Below are positions 20,459 to 29,787 of a stretch of 64,000 bases of DNA, piece by piece. Position numbers and translations under genes: made by a program. This stretch comes from Kitasatospora cinereorecta (GTDB lineage Bacteria; Actinomycetota; Actinomycetes; Streptomycetales; Streptomycetaceae): positions 124,001 through 188,000 of the forward strand of contig NZ_JAMZDX010000003.1 of assembly GCF_024172095.1 (NCBI RefSeq), in the 5' to 3' direction. Each line of letters begins with the position of its first letter. The stretch's first letter is position 1. Below the pieces are notes generated by a model. It saw nothing but the letters and a program-made list of their open reading frames with translations. It was not told the origin of the DNA and made no database searches.

Positions 20459-22162
20459 ATGACGATCCTGCCGAGAGAGACCGGCCTCGGAGCCCCGCCC
20501 CGGCCCCCGCGCCCGCGCCGCCGGTGGTTCGGCGGCGAGCAGGGCCGGGTCCTGGTGCGCTGGCTGACCACGACCGATCACAAGGAGATCGGCACCCTCT
20601 ACATGACCACCTCGTTCGCCTTCTTCCTGGTGGGCGGGGTGCTGGCGCTGCTGATGCGGGCCGAGCTGGCCCGGCCGGGGACGCAGATCCTGTCGAACGA
20701 GCAGTTCAACCAGGCCTTCACCATGCACGGCACGATCATGCTGCTGATGTTCGCGACCCCGCTCTTCGCGGGCTTCACCAACTGGTTCATGCCGCTGCAG
20801 ATCGGCGCCCCGGACGTGGCCTTCCCCCGGCTCAACGCGCTGGCGTACTGGTTCTACCTGTTCGGCTCGCTGATCGCGGTCGGCGGCTTCCTCACCCCGG
20901 ACGGCGCCGCCGACTTCGGCTGGTTCGCCTACGCGCCGCTGAACAGCGTCGTCCACTCGCCGGGCATCGGCGCCGACATGTGGATCATGGGTCTGGCCTT
21001 CTCCGGCTTCGGCACCATCCTCGGCTCGGTCAACTTCATCACCACCGTCGTCTGCCTGCGGGCGCCGGGCATGACCATGTTCCGGATGCCGATCTTCACC
21101 TGGAACATCCTGTTCACCAGCATCCTGGTGCTGTTCGCCTTCCCGGTGCTGGCCGCGGCGCTGCTCTGCCTGGAGGCGGACCGCAAGTTCGGCGCGCACG
21201 TCTTCGACCCGGCCAACGGCGGCCCGATGCTCTGGCAGCACCTGTTCTGGTTCTTCGGCCACCCCGAGGTCTACATCATCGCGCTGCCGTTCTTCGGCAT
21301 CATCACCGAGATCATCCCGGTCTTCAGCCGCAAGCCGATCTTCGGCTACTCCGGCCTGATCGCCGCCACCATGGCGATCACCGGCCTGTCGATCACCGTC
21401 TGGGCGCACCACATGTTCGTCACCGGGCAGGTGCTGCTGCCGTTCTTCTCCTTCATGACGCTGCTGATCGCCGTCCCCACCGGGGTGAAGTTCTTCAACT
21501 GGATCGGCACCATGTGGTTCGGCTCGCTGAGCTTCGAGTCGCCGATGCTCTGGTCGATCGGCTTCCTGGTGACCTTCCTGTTCGGCGGCCTCACCGGGGT
21601 GCTGCTGGCCTCCCCGCCGATCGACTTCCACGTCTCCGACAGCTACTTCGTGGTCGCCCACTTCCACTACGTGGTGTTCGGCACGGTGGTCTTCTCGATG
21701 TTCGCCGGCTTCTACTTCTGGTGGCCCAAGATGACCGGCAAGATGCTCGACGAGCGGCTGGCCGCGATCCACTTCTGGACGCTGTTCGTCGGCTTCCAGA
21801 CCACCTTCCTGGTGCAGCACTGGCTGGGCGCCGAGGGCATGCCCCGCCGGTACGCCGACTACCTGGCCTCGGACGGCTTCACCACGCTCAACACCGTCTC
21901 CACCATCGGCTCGGTGCTGCTGGGCATCTCCACCCTGCCGTTCCTCTACAACGTCTGGCGGACCCGCCGGTACGGCGTCCGGGTGGAGACGGACGACCCC
22001 TGGGGCTACGGCCGCTCGCTGGAGTGGGCCACCTCCTGCCCGCCGCCCCGGCACAACTTCACCACCCTGCCCCGGATCCGCTCCGAGTGCCCGGCCTTCG
22101 ACCTCCACCACCCCGCCATCGCCGAGTACGACCGGCTGCTGAACGAGCCCGAGAAGACCTGA
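20459..22162 (+). CDS. ctaD: cytochrome c oxidase subunit I
   Basis: The 567-residue protein starts at ATG ten bases after GGAGG. It has about 12 transmembrane helices and the haem-copper oxidase signatures: [10 protein letters not shown] (low-spin haem His), [14 protein letters not shown] (CuB His and cross-linked Tyr), [10 protein letters not shown] (two further CuB His) and [11 protein letters not shown] (high-spin and low-spin haem His). Subunits II and III and assembly genes are absent nearby, so this is a second, solitary ctaD. It may replace the housekeeping subunit I under some conditions. It follows htpX by 120 bp. Confidence 0.92.
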   Translation: MTILPRETGLGAPPRPPRPRRRWFGGEQGRVLVRWLTTTDHKEIGTLYMTTSFAFFLVGGVLALLMRAELARPGTQILSNEQFNQAFTMHGTIMLLMFATPLFAGFTNWFMPLQIGAPDVAFPRLNALAYWFYLFGSLIAVGGFLTPDGAADFGWFAYAPLNSVVHSPGIGADMWIMGLAFSGFGTILGSVNFITTVVCLRAPGMTMFRMPIFTWNILFTSILVLFAFPVLAAALLCLEADRKFGAHVFDPANGGPMLWQHLFWFFGHPEVYIIALPFFGIITEIIPVFSRKPIFGYSGLIAATMAITGLSITVWAHHMFVTGQVLLPFFSFMTLLIAVPTGVKFFNWIGTMWFGSLSFESPMLWSIGFLVTFLFGGLTGVLLASPPIDFHVSDSYFVVAHFHYVVFGTVVFSMFAGFYFWWPKMTGKMLDERLAAIHFWTLFVGFQTTFLVQHWLGAEGMPRRYADYLASDGFTTLNTVSTIGSVLLGISTLPFLYNVWRTRRYGVRVETDDPWGYGRSLEWATSCPPPRHNFTTLPRIRSECPAFDLHHPAIAEYDRLLNEPEKT

Positions 22163-22203
22163 ACGGGCCGGAGCGGGCTCGCACAAAAAATCTTCGGCGA
22201 CCC

Positions 22204-22230
22204 TGTCGAAACGGCCGGGTCCCGTTCGAC
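22204..22230 (+). promoter_or_regulatory. candidate ECF42-type promoter
   Basis: TGTCGA at 22204-22209 and CGAC at 22227-22230 are 17 bp apart, upstream of a DGPF gene that is itself followed by an ECF42 sigma factor. Published work on ECF42 in Streptomyces venezuelae describes TGTCGA in the -35 region and CGA/TC in the -10 region, so the match suggests autoregulation. Confidence 0.55.
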
Positions 22231-22280
22231 GCACAGGTGAACGCGGCGCACGGACGCCGCACCGGACAGGGAGACACCCC

Positions 22281-22706
22281 ATGCGATTCATGATGCTGGT
22301 CAAGGCGACCGACGACTCCGAGGCGGGCGTGCTGCCCACCCGGGAGATGCTGGAGGAGATGAACCGCTACAACGAGGAGCTGATCAAGGCCGGGGTGCTG
22401 CTTGCCGCGGACGGCCTGCAGTCCAGCTCCCACGGCTTCCGGGTGACCTACGACGGCCGGGGCGGATCCACCGTCACCGACGGGCCGTTCACCGAGACCA
22501 AGGAGCTGCTGGCCGGCTACTGGCTGATCGACGTCTCCTCCCGCGAGGAGGCGCTGGAGTGGGCGCGCAAGGTGCCGTTCGGCGCCGGGGAGACCCTGGA
22601 GGTCCGCCGGGTGTTCGACCCGACCGACTTCCCGGAGGCCACGGCCGAGATGGTCGAGGCCGAGCAGGCCTGGCGGGACGCCAACCAGCGCCCGATCGGG
22701 GGCTGA
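22281..22706 (+). CDS. DGPF (YCII-related) protein paired with ECF42 sigma factor
   Basis: The 141-residue protein belongs to the DGPF/YCII family: it begins MRFMMLVKATDDSEAG and carries TDGPFTETKELLAGYW around residues 67-83. These small ferredoxin-fold proteins are genetically linked to ECF42 sigma factors, and their biochemical role is unknown. ATG 22281 follows AGGGAGA. The sigma-factor gene starts 50 bp after its stop, so the two are likely one transcript. It is longer than the second DGPF protein in this window (110 residues). Confidence 0.85.
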   Translation: MRFMMLVKATDDSEAGVLPTREMLEEMNRYNEELIKAGVLLAADGLQSSSHGFRVTYDGRGGSTVTDGPFTETKELLAGYWLIDVSSREEALEWARKVPFGAGETLEVRRVFDPTDFPEATAEMVEAEQAWRDANQRPIGG

Positions 22707-22756
22707 GTCCCGGGTTGCCGGGCGTCCGCGGCCCGAACCTGCTCTGATAGGGGTTC

Positions 22757-24031
22757 ATGACTGCCCCGGACGCCCGCACGGCCACCGACCGCACCGTCGC
22801 CGCGGTCTGGCGGATGGAGTCGGCCCGGATCACCGGTGCCCTCACCCGCCTGGTCCACGACTTCGGCACCGCCGAGGAGCTCGCCCAGGACGCCCTGCTC
22901 GCCGCCCTCGAACAGTGGCCCGTCACCGGCGTCCCGGACCGCCCCGGCGCCTGGCTGATGGCCACCGCCCGCAACCGCGCCGTCGACCTGATCCGCCGCG
23001 AGCGCCGCTACAGCGACAGGCTCGCCGAACTCGGCCGCCGGCTCGACACCGAACCCCCGCCGCAGCCCGAGGACCTGGTGCTGGACGCCGAGCCGATCGA
23101 GGACGACGTGCTCCGGCTGGTCTTCACCGCCTGCCACCCGGTGCTGTCCGCCGAGGCCCGCGCCGCGCTCACCCTGCGGGTGGTCGGCGGCCTGCGCACC
23201 GAGGAGATCGCCCGCGCCTTCCTCACCGCCGAGACCACCGTCGCCCAGCGGATCGTCCGGGCCAAGAAGACCCTGGCCCGGGCCGCCGTCGGGTACGAGG
23301 TGCCGGAGGGCCCCGAGCTCGCCGGCCGACTGGCCTCGGTGCTGGAGGTGCTCTACCTGATCTTCAACGAGGGGTACGCGGCCACCGCCGGGGACGACTG
23401 GATGCGGCCCGCGCTGTGCGAGGAGGCGATGCGGCTCGGCCGGGTGCTGGCCGGGCTGATGCCGGCCGAGGCCGAGGTGCACGGGCTGGTCGCGCTGATG
23501 GAACTGCAGGCCTCCCGGACGCCGGCCCGGACCGGCCCGGACGGGGCCGCCGTCCTGCTGCCCGACCAGGACCGCTCGCGCTGGGACCGGATGCTGATCC
23601 ACCGGGGCTTCACCGCCCTGGAGCGCGCCCGGACGGCCGACCCGCCCGGGCCGTACACCCTGCAGGCCGAGATCGCCGCCTGTCACGCCCGGGCCGCCAC
23701 CGCCGAGGCCACCGACTGGGTGCGGATCGCCGCCCTCTACGCGGCGCTGGCCCAGCGGGCGCCCTCCCCGGTGGTCGAGCTCAACCGCGCGGTCGCTGTC
23801 TCGATGGCCTTCGGACCGGCGGCCGGCCTGGACCTCGCCGACCGGCTCGCCGCCCTGCCCGCGCTGCGCGAGTACCACCTGCTCCCGGTGGTCCGCGGTG
23901 ACCTGCTGGCGCGCCTCGGCCGCCACCCGGAGGCGGCGGCCGAGTTCGGACGGGCGGCGGCGATGACCCGCAACACCCGTGAACGCGAGGTGCTGCTCGG
24001 CCGCGCCGAGGCCGAGCGGGCCCGGGGCTGA
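22757..24031 (+). CDS. ECF42-group RNA polymerase sigma factor with C-terminal TPR-like domain
   Basis: The 424-residue protein has a region 2 at about residues 18-85 (LTRLVHDFGTAEELAQDAL, GAWLMATARNRAVDLIRR) and a region 4 at about 115-178 (ALTLRVVGGLRTEEIARAFL, TVAQRIVRAKKTL). A helical C-terminal extension of about 230 residues follows (LASVLEVLYLIFNEGYAAT, LHGLVALMELQASR-type repeats). This extension and the upstream DGPF gene define the ECF42 group. No anti-sigma factor is encoded beside it, as is usual for the group. The protein ends soon after AAAMTRNTREREVLLGRAEA, a useful reference for the fused paralogue at 36.8 kb. Confidence 0.88.
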   Translation: MTAPDARTATDRTVAAVWRMESARITGALTRLVHDFGTAEELAQDALLAALEQWPVTGVPDRPGAWLMATARNRAVDLIRRERRYSDRLAELGRRLDTEPPPQPEDLVLDAEPIEDDVLRLVFTACHPVLSAEARAALTLRVVGGLRTEEIARAFLTAETTVAQRIVRAKKTLARAAVGYEVPEGPELAGRLASVLEVLYLIFNEGYAATAGDDWMRPALCEEAMRLGRVLAGLMPAEAEVHGLVALMELQASRTPARTGPDGAAVLLPDQDRSRWDRMLIHRGFTALERARTADPPGPYTLQAEIAACHARAATAEATDWVRIAALYAALAQRAPSPVVELNRAVAVSMAFGPAAGLDLADRLAALPALREYHLLPVVRGDLLARLGRHPEAAAEFGRAAAMTRNTREREVLLGRAEAERARG

Positions 24032-24077
24032 CGACGGGGAGGGCTCGTGGCCGACCGGCTCAGCGGTCGAGCCGGGT

Positions 24078-25895
24078 CTACCGGTCGAGTTGGGCGTCGA
24101 GGGCGAGGGCGGCGGTGATCAGGGCCAGGTGGGTGAAGGCCTGCGGGAAGTTGCCCAGTTGCTCGCCGGTGGGGCCGACCTCCTCGGCGAACAGGCCGAC
24201 GTGGTTGGCGTAGGTGAGCATCTTGTCGAAGGCGTACCGGGCCTGGTCCGGCCGTCCGGCCCGGGCCAGCGCCTCGACGTAGAGGAAGCTGCACAGCGAG
24301 AAGGTGCCCTCGGAGCCGCGCAGCCCGTCGGGGGAGGCGGCCGGGTCGTAGCGGTAGACCAGGCTGTCGGAGACCAGCTCGCCGTCCATCGCGTCCAGGG
24401 TGGACAGCCAGCGCGGGTCGTGCGGTGCGATGAAGCCGACCACCGGCATCAGCAGCAGCGAGGCGTCCAGGACCTCGGTGTCGTAGTGCTGGACGAAGGC
24501 CCGCCGCCGCTCGCTCCAGCCGCGGGCCATGATCTGCTCGGTGATCGCGTCCCGGGCGGCTGTCCAGCGCGGGAGGTCGGCGGGGCGCCCGAACTGGGTG
24601 GCGATCCGGATGCCCCGGTCGAAGGCGGTCCAGCACATCAGCCGGCTGTAGGTGAAGTCCTGCCGTCCGCCGCGGGTCTCCCAGATGCCCTCGTCGGCGC
24701 GGTCCCAGTGGTGGGTGAGCCAGTCGAGCACGCCGGCGGCCCGCTGCCAGGCGTCGTAGCCGGCCAGGTCGGCGAGTTCCTCGACCACGGCGAGGGCGTA
24801 GATTGCCTCGCCGTAGATGTCGAGCTGGAGCTGGTCGGCGGCGCCGTTGCCGGCCCGGACCGGGGCCGAGTCGCGCCAGCCGGCCAGGTGGTCGAGGGTC
24901 TCCTCGACCAGGTGCGGGTCGCCGTCGACCCGGTACATGGTCTGCAGCGGCTCGCCGCTGACCGTGCCGCCGGCGGCCAGCCGGGCGCCCAGCCAGCGCC
25001 GGAAGGCGTCCGCCTCCTCCTTGAAGCCGAGGTCGACCATGGCCCGTACCGACAGCGAGGCGTCGCGGACCCAGGTGTAGCGGTAGTCCCAGTTGCGCTC
25101 GCCGCCGACCTGTTCGGGCAGGCCCATGGTGGCGGCGGCGATCGGCGCGCCGGTGGGGGCGTAGGTGAGCAGCTTGAGGGTGATCGCCGAGCGGTTGACC
25201 TGCTGCTGCCAGCGGCCCCGGTAGCGGCAGCGGCGGATCCAGCCGTGCCAGAACTTCCGGGTGGCGTTGAAGTCCTCCTCCACCCCGGCCCCGGTGATCG
25301 GGGCCGGCGGCGCGGAGTCGGCCGCGTCCAGGGTGAGGACGGCGGCGGCCCGCTGACCGGCGGTCAGTTCGATCGAGGCGCGGGCGTCGTTGCCGTCGCG
25401 CTCCAGCGGGATGGCACCGACCACCTGGAGGTGGGCGGTGGCAGAGGTGCCGCGGAAGCTCGCGGTGGCGTTGTCGTCCAGCGTCAGCGTGTGCTGCTCG
25501 CGGCCGTAGTCGAAGCGCGGCCGGCACTCCAGGGTGAACCTGACGGTGCCGCGGACCACCCGCAGTACCCGGATCAGGCGGTGCCGGTCGGTGGCGGTGT
25601 GCGGGTCGTCGACCGGCATGAGGTCGACCACCTCGCCGACCCCGTCGGGGGTGAGGAAGCGGGTGACCAGGATCGCGGTGTCGGCGAGGTAGAGCTGGCG
25701 GACGGTGGCGTCCGGGGCGTCGGCGGTGATCGCGAAGTACCCGCCGCGGTCGTGGTCGAGCAGGGCGGCGAACACGCTCGGGGAGTCGAAGCGGGGGGAG
25801 CAGAACCAGTCCACCACCCCCTCCGCGGAGACCAGGGCGCAGGTCTGCAGGTCACCGACCAGACCGTGGTCCTCGATGGGCGGGTAGCGGAGCAT
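24078..25895 (-). CDS. glycoside hydrolase family 15 protein (trehalase/glucoamylase-like)
   Basis: The 605-residue cytosolic protein has an N-terminal beta-sandwich (about residues 1-220, IEDHGLVGDLQTCALVSAEG) and a C-terminal (alpha/alpha)6 barrel. Key motifs are NWDYRYTWVRDASLSV, the candidate catalytic acid in DEGIWETRGGRQDFTYS, and the candidate base in SEGTFSLCSFLYVEALA. No signal peptide is seen. Actinobacterial members are annotated as trehalases or glucan 1,4-alpha-glucosidases, and the sequence alone does not settle the substrate. It is convergent with the ECF42 gene. Confidence 0.85.
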   Translation of the reverse strand: MLRYPPIEDHGLVGDLQTCALVSAEGVVDWFCSPRFDSPSVFAALLDHDRGGYFAITADAPDATVRQLYLADTAILVTRFLTPDGVGEVVDLMPVDDPHTATDRHRLIRVLRVVRGTVRFTLECRPRFDYGREQHTLTLDDNATASFRGTSATAHLQVVGAIPLERDGNDARASIELTAGQRAAAVLTLDAADSAPPAPITGAGVEEDFNATRKFWHGWIRRCRYRGRWQQQVNRSAITLKLLTYAPTGAPIAAATMGLPEQVGGERNWDYRYTWVRDASLSVRAMVDLGFKEEADAFRRWLGARLAAGGTVSGEPLQTMYRVDGDPHLVEETLDHLAGWRDSAPVRAGNGAADQLQLDIYGEAIYALAVVEELADLAGYDAWQRAAGVLDWLTHHWDRADEGIWETRGGRQDFTYSRLMCWTAFDRGIRIATQFGRPADLPRWTAARDAITEQIMARGWSERRRAFVQHYDTEVLDASLLLMPVVGFIAPHDPRWLSTLDAMDGELVSDSLVYRYDPAASPDGLRGSEGTFSLCSFLYVEALARAGRPDQARYAFDKMLTYANHVGLFAEEVGPTGEQLGNFPQAFTHLALITAALALDAQLDR

Positions 25896-26019
25896 CGGCG
25901 CGTCCTCCGGGTCCGGGGCGGCGGCCGCCCGACCGGGCGGTTTCCGGCACCACCCTCCGCCGCGGCCCGGCCGGCAACCAGCGCTGCTGGGCCGAACGGA
26001 CGACCGCGCGGGCCGCGCG

Positions 26020-26391
26020 TCAGCCGCGCAGCGGACGCGCCACGGCCACCGGGTCGCCGCCCGGCACCGGCTCGCGCAGCGCGGCCAGCAGGACCTCCTG
26101 ATCGGTGATCATCTCGGTCAGGATGCGGCGGGCCGCGCGCAGCAGCTCGGCGACGTCCGGGGTGCTCAGCGCGTACACCACCGTGTTGCCCTCGCGGGTG
26201 GCGGTGACCAGGCTGGAGCGGCGGAGCACGGCGAGCTGCTGGGACAGGCTGGACGGCTCTATCTCGATCTCGGCGAGCAGCTCGCGGACCGGGCGCGGCC
26301 CGTCCTGGAGCAGCTCGAGCACACGGATCCGGGCCGGGTGGCCGAGGGTGCGGAAGAACTCGGCCTTGACCTGGTAGAGCGGAACCGGCAT
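26020..26391 (-). CDS. ArsR/SmtB-family winged-helix regulator
   Basis: The 123-residue protein is a compact winged helix. The DNA-reading region is about residues 30-75 (VRELLAEIEIEPSSLSQQLAVLRRSSLVTATREGN, split across the recognition helix and wing). There are no Cys residues and no CxC metal site, so metal sensing of the classical type is unlikely. It sits between the GH15 gene and a lipoprotein gene on the same strand. A perfect 14-bp AT-rich palindrome 66 bp upstream of its start could be its operator. Confidence 0.85.
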   Translation of the reverse strand: MPVPLYQVKAEFFRTLGHPARIRVLELLQDGPRPVRELLAEIEIEPSSLSQQLAVLRRSSLVTATREGNTVVYALSTPDVAELLRAARRILTEMITDQEVLLAALREPVPGGDPVAVARPLRG

Positions 26392-26456
26392 GGCCGCGAC
26401 CTTACCCGCCGTCCGCCGGGCGATCCGGTGTTTCAGAGGACCGTCAGTTGTGCAGG

Positions 26457-26470
26457 TGAAGAATTCTTCA
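26457..26470. promoter_or_regulatory. candidate ArsR operator palindrome
   Basis: TGAAGAATTCTTCA is a perfect 14-bp palindrome, strikingly AT-rich for its surroundings. It sits between the lipoprotein stop and the arsR start. An operator role is inferred. Confidence 0.4.
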
Positions 26471-26485
26471 GCTGCCGCCCGTCGG

Positions 26486-27007
26486 CTACTCGTTGACCAG
26501 CACCGGGATCGACAGCACGGCGCTCACGGGGGTGCCGGTGAGCTTCTCGGCCACCGCGCTGAAGTCGATGCCCTCGCCCGCCGCGCGCGGACCGTCGTGC
26601 TCCCCGGTGGAAGCCTCCTCCTCCTGGTAGCGGAAGGTGCCGGTGCCGACCAGCTGCCCGCCCGCGTCGTAGAACGCGGCCCGGACCTCCAGCGCCAGCA
26701 CGTCGCTGACGTCCGAGGTGATGGTCAGGTGGCCGCCGACGGCGGAGCCCTTGGAGAGGGTGAGCCCGGTCAGGCGCACCCGGTCGGTGAACGGGCCGGC
26801 CTCCACCCGGACCTCGCCCGCCGCGGCCGGGGTGGCCAGCGCGGCGGCCGGTGCGGCCGGCTGCTTGGGCGCGGGCAGCGCCACGCTGCTCGGCGCCACC
26901 GGCACCGGGGCGGCGTCCCCGTCGCCGCCCGAGCAGCCGGTGAGCAGGCCGAGGGCGAGGGCGGCCAGGACGGCGGCGGTACGGGCGGGGTGGGCGGGGT
27001 GCTTCAT
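26486..27007 (-). CDS. predicted lipoprotein, function unknown
   Basis: The 173-residue protein starts at ATG 27007 after AGGAGAG. The N-terminus has a signal peptide ending in LALGLLTGC, a lipobox. Then come a Pro/Ala linker and a C-terminal domain of about 105 residues (GEVRVEAGPFTDRVRLTG, LALEVRAAFYDAGGQLVGTG). That domain has the beta-rich pattern of FxLYD-like extracellular domains. It lies downstream of the phosphatase gene on the same strand, 98 bp away, and may be co-transcribed. Confidence 0.7.
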   Translation of the reverse strand: MKHPAHPARTAAVLAALALGLLTGCSGGDGDAAPVPVAPSSVALPAPKQPAAPAAALATPAAAGEVRVEAGPFTDRVRLTGLTLSKGSAVGGHLTITSDVSDVLALEVRAAFYDAGGQLVGTGTFRYQEEEASTGEHDGPRAAGEGIDFSAVAEKLTGTPVSAVLSIPVLVNE

Positions 27008-27105
27008 GCGGGCTCTCCTGGGGGTACGGGCGGGGCCGGGAGCTGGTGCTCCCGGCCCCGGTGGGACCGGACGCCGGTGCGGCCGGTCCCGGGTGGGATC
27101 CGGCG

Positions 27106-28641
27106 TCAGTGCTGCGGCGACCGGTTGAAGAGCGCGCGGTACATCTTCCCGTAGAGCTCGGTGTTGTCCTGGCTCGCGGCGAAGCGCTGGCCGCCCGGGC
27201 CGTACGCGAAGATCGGCACGTCGGCGCCGGTGTGGTTGCCGGACAGGTAGGTCAGCCAGAGGCTGGCGTCCGGGGAGCCGTCGGCGACGCCGGCCGGGTC
27301 GTCCGGGGTGCGGAAGGTGGCCGGGGCGAAGTTCTTCGGGTCCTTCGAGCCAGCGCCGTTGACGATGCCGCCGGAGCGGGACGGGTCCTTCACGTTGGCC
27401 GCGGCCGAGCGGGCCGGCGAGCTGTTGTTCGCCGGGTTGCCCGCGTCGTTGTTGGCCGGCGGGGCGGCCGCCTCGGCGTTGGTGAAGGTGCCCTTCTCGA
27501 TGATGTTGAAGCCGGCGCACTCGTGGTCGGCCGTGACGATCACCAGGGTGTGGCCGTCCCTCTTGGCGAAGTCGACCGCCTTGGCGACCGCGTCGTCGAA
27601 CGCCTTGATCTCGCCCAGGGTCTGGGCGGCGTCGTTGGCGTGCGAGCGCTTGTCGATCTGGGCGCCCTCGATCTGCAGGAAGAAGCCCCTGCGGTTCTTC
27701 TTCGCCAGCAGGTCGATCGCCTTGGTGGTCATGTCCGACAGGGTCGGCTCGGCCTTCTCCGGGGCGCCGGCCGGCAGCGCGGACTTGGCCGCCTCGACCG
27801 TCAGGTTGCCGCGGTTGAACAGGCCGACGACCTTCCTGCCCCGGGCCGCGTCCAGGTCCGCCTTGGTGGCGACCTTCTGGCTGGCCGCGCTCTGGGTGGG
27901 CAGCGCCGGGTCGCCGAAGCTGCCGAGCACCTGGTAGCCCTGGGCCTCCAGCGCCTTCTGGTCGTCCGGCTCGAAGCGGGCCAGGCCGCCGCCGAGCACC
28001 ACGTCGGCCGTGCCGTTGCGGGCGATCTGCTCGGCCACCGGGGTGATCAGGGTGGAGTCGGCCGGCTTGGCCTCGTACGAGCCGTCCGCGTTCTTCGGCA
28101 GGCAGGCCGCGTCCGAGTACGACGGGCCCTGGCAGCCGCGCAGCAGCACGTGGCTGAACTCCGCCGCCGGGGTGGCGTCGGTGATCTCGGCGGTCGACAC
28201 GTTGCCGGTGGCGAAGCCGGCCGCCTTGGCCTGCTCCATCAGCGTGACGACCTTCTTCTCGTACGAGTCGACGCCGAGCGCCGCGTTGTACGTCTTCACG
28301 CCGGAGGACCAGGCGGTCGCGGAGCTGGCCGAGTCGGTGACCAGGGCGGGCTTGGCGCTGCCCTTCTCCACCGCGTGGGTGGCGACCTGGCCGACGAACG
28401 GCATCCGCTCCATGTTCAGGCGGCCGTCGGCACCGTAGAAACGCTCGCGGCCGGCCGTGACGTGGGTACGGCCCATGCCGTCGCCGAGCAGGTAGATGAC
28501 GTTGCGGATCTCGCCGCCCCGCTCGCCCTGCTCGTTCTGGTTCTGCCCCGAGGGCTCGGACCAGGCGGCGACGGACGCTCCGCCCACCAGGGTGGACGCC
28601 AGGGCGACCACCACCGCGGCCTTGAAGGCCTTGCGCTGCAT
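27106..28641 (-). CDS. phoA: secreted alkaline phosphatase (PhoA family)
   Basis: The 511-residue protein starts at ATG 28641, eight bases after GAGGAG, and has a signal peptide (about residues 1-27, VVVALASTLVGGASVAAW). Metal and active-site motifs match the E. coli PhoA superfamily: LLGDGMG with Asp54, TDSASSATAW with the nucleophilic Ser104, EGAQIDKRSHAND, VTADHECAGF and GNHTGADVPIFAYG. It releases phosphate from organic monoesters outside the cell. A canonical pair of PHO boxes was not found upstream, so PhoP control is likely but not shown. Confidence 0.88.
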   Translation of the reverse strand: MQRKAFKAAVVVALASTLVGGASVAAWSEPSGQNQNEQGERGGEIRNVIYLLGDGMGRTHVTAGRERFYGADGRLNMERMPFVGQVATHAVEKGSAKPALVTDSASSATAWSSGVKTYNAALGVDSYEKKVVTLMEQAKAAGFATGNVSTAEITDATPAAEFSHVLLRGCQGPSYSDAACLPKNADGSYEAKPADSTLITPVAEQIARNGTADVVLGGGLARFEPDDQKALEAQGYQVLGSFGDPALPTQSAASQKVATKADLDAARGRKVVGLFNRGNLTVEAAKSALPAGAPEKAEPTLSDMTTKAIDLLAKKNRRGFFLQIEGAQIDKRSHANDAAQTLGEIKAFDDAVAKAVDFAKRDGHTLVIVTADHECAGFNIIEKGTFTNAEAAAPPANNDAGNPANNSSPARSAAANVKDPSRSGGIVNGAGSKDPKNFAPATFRTPDDPAGVADGSPDASLWLTYLSGNHTGADVPIFAYGPGGQRFAASQDNTELYGKMYRALFNRSPQH

Positions 28642-28848
28642 AAGGATGTCTCCTCGACGCTTCGGCGCGCCCGGCGGTCGCGCCGCGCACGCACCCGGAA
28701 GGAACCGGGCGGCAGCGACAGTAGGGCCGGTGCGTGAACGCACTCCGGCCTCGGCGTGTCGCGGCGTCGAATACCTTTCCTTTACCTTCCGGGCTTCTAC
28801 AACTCTGTAGAGTCGGTTGGTCGCCGAACACGGCTCGGGGAGTTGCAC

Positions 28849-29073
28849 ATGGCAGAGCACGACTGGCAGCCGCCGGACAGCGAGATCCGGCGGGTCTACC
28901 AGCCGGTGGAGATCCACCGCGAGGACGGCAGCTGGACGGTCGGCCGGATCAACGCCTGGTGGCAGCCCGACGAGGGCCGCCCCTGGTGCCGCGTCAGGGC
29001 CGTACGCACCGGCGAACGCTGGATGCCGTACGACCCCGAGCGGGTCCTGCTGCTCCCGGCCGCCGGGATCTGA
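28849..29073 (+). CDS. small conserved hypothetical protein
   Basis: The 74-residue protein starts at ATG 28849 with GGGGAG seven bases upstream. It is rich in Trp and Arg (DWQPPDSEIRRVYQPVEIHR, INAWWQPDEGRPWCRVRAV) and has no membrane segment or signal peptide. It looks like a small beta-rich domain of the kind scattered in actinomycete genomes. It is divergent from phoA with a 207-bp shared upstream region containing the inverted repeat TCTAC-n6-GTAGA. The function is unknown. Confidence 0.7.
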   Translation: MAEHDWQPPDSEIRRVYQPVEIHREDGSWTVGRINAWWQPDEGRPWCRVRAVRTGERWMPYDPERVLLLPAAGI

Positions 29074-29124
29074 CCGCCGCCACCCGGCACGGCGGCGCCT
29101 TCCGGCTCAGCGGCGCGTCCCGGC

Positions 29125-29787
29125 TCAGCGGCGCGTCCCGCAGGTCGGGCAGAACGCGGCCCCGTCCGGCACCTCGTTGTGGCAGCCGGTGCACGTCGAC
29201 GGCTGCGCCAGCCGGAAACCGCACCCCGGGCAGAACGGCGTCCCGTGCGTCTCCGCCCGGCACTGCGGGCAGACCAGCTGACGCGGCGTCGAGACGTCGT
29301 ACGACAGGCCCGACTGCTGCCCCTGCTGGTACGCCTGCTGCGTCACCATGTCGTTCAGACCGCGCTGCTGCGCCGCGACCGCCTCGGCCGCGGTGTCGGG
29401 GGAGCAGCCCAGGCACAGGCCCTGGGCGCTGTTCCAGCACCGCCCGCACACGTAGTGGGTGCAGCGCCCGCAGCGGTTGAAGTGCGACTGGGCGTTGCCG
29501 ATCGCCCGCTGGAACGCGGCGTCGCGGGAGCTGCCCCAGTTGGCGCCGGCCAGGCCGTCCGCGGCGTTGGTGAGGCTGTTGGTGGCCGTCCCGCCGATCA
29601 GGCTCCACGCCGCGCTGACGCCCTTGCCCAGCCAGCCCGCCACCTGGCCGGTGGTGAACGCCTCGAACGGCGAGCGCCACGTGTCGTAGCACCGGGAGCA
29701 GGAGAACTCGAACTGGAAGCCCGCCCCCGTGCCGTGCTGCTCGCTCAGGTCCCGGTAGTTGTTGCTGAAGTAGATCTCGCCGCTCAT
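29125..29787 (-). CDS. multi-zinc-ribbon protein, function unknown
   Basis: The 220-residue protein begins MSGEIYFSNNYRDLS at ATG 29787. It has at least three Cys-pair zinc sites: FSCSRCYDTW near residue 32, NRCGRCTHYVCGRC near 105-118, and at the C-terminus paired knuckles VCPQCRAETHGTPFCPGCG and CTGCHNEVPDGAAFCPTCG. The middle part has an amphipathic Ala/Gly-rich stretch. Such proteins are conserved but uncharacterised in actinomycetes. It is convergent with the small protein at 28.85 kb. Confidence 0.7.
   Translation of the reverse strand: MSGEIYFSNNYRDLSEQHGTGAGFQFEFSCSRCYDTWRSPFEAFTTGQVAGWLGKGVSAAWSLIGGTATNSLTNAADGLAGANWGSSRDAAFQRAIGNAQSHFNRCGRCTHYVCGRCWNSAQGLCLGCSPDTAAEAVAAQQRGLNDMVTQQAYQQGQQSGLSYDVSTPRQLVCPQCRAETHGTPFCPGCGFRLAQPSTCTGCHNEVPDGAAFCPTCGTRR

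Noticed and set aside
28715..28745. PHO box upstream of the alkaline phosphatase
   Set aside because: Only one GTTCACG-like heptamer is visible on the minus strand; PhoP boxes need at least two direct repeat units.
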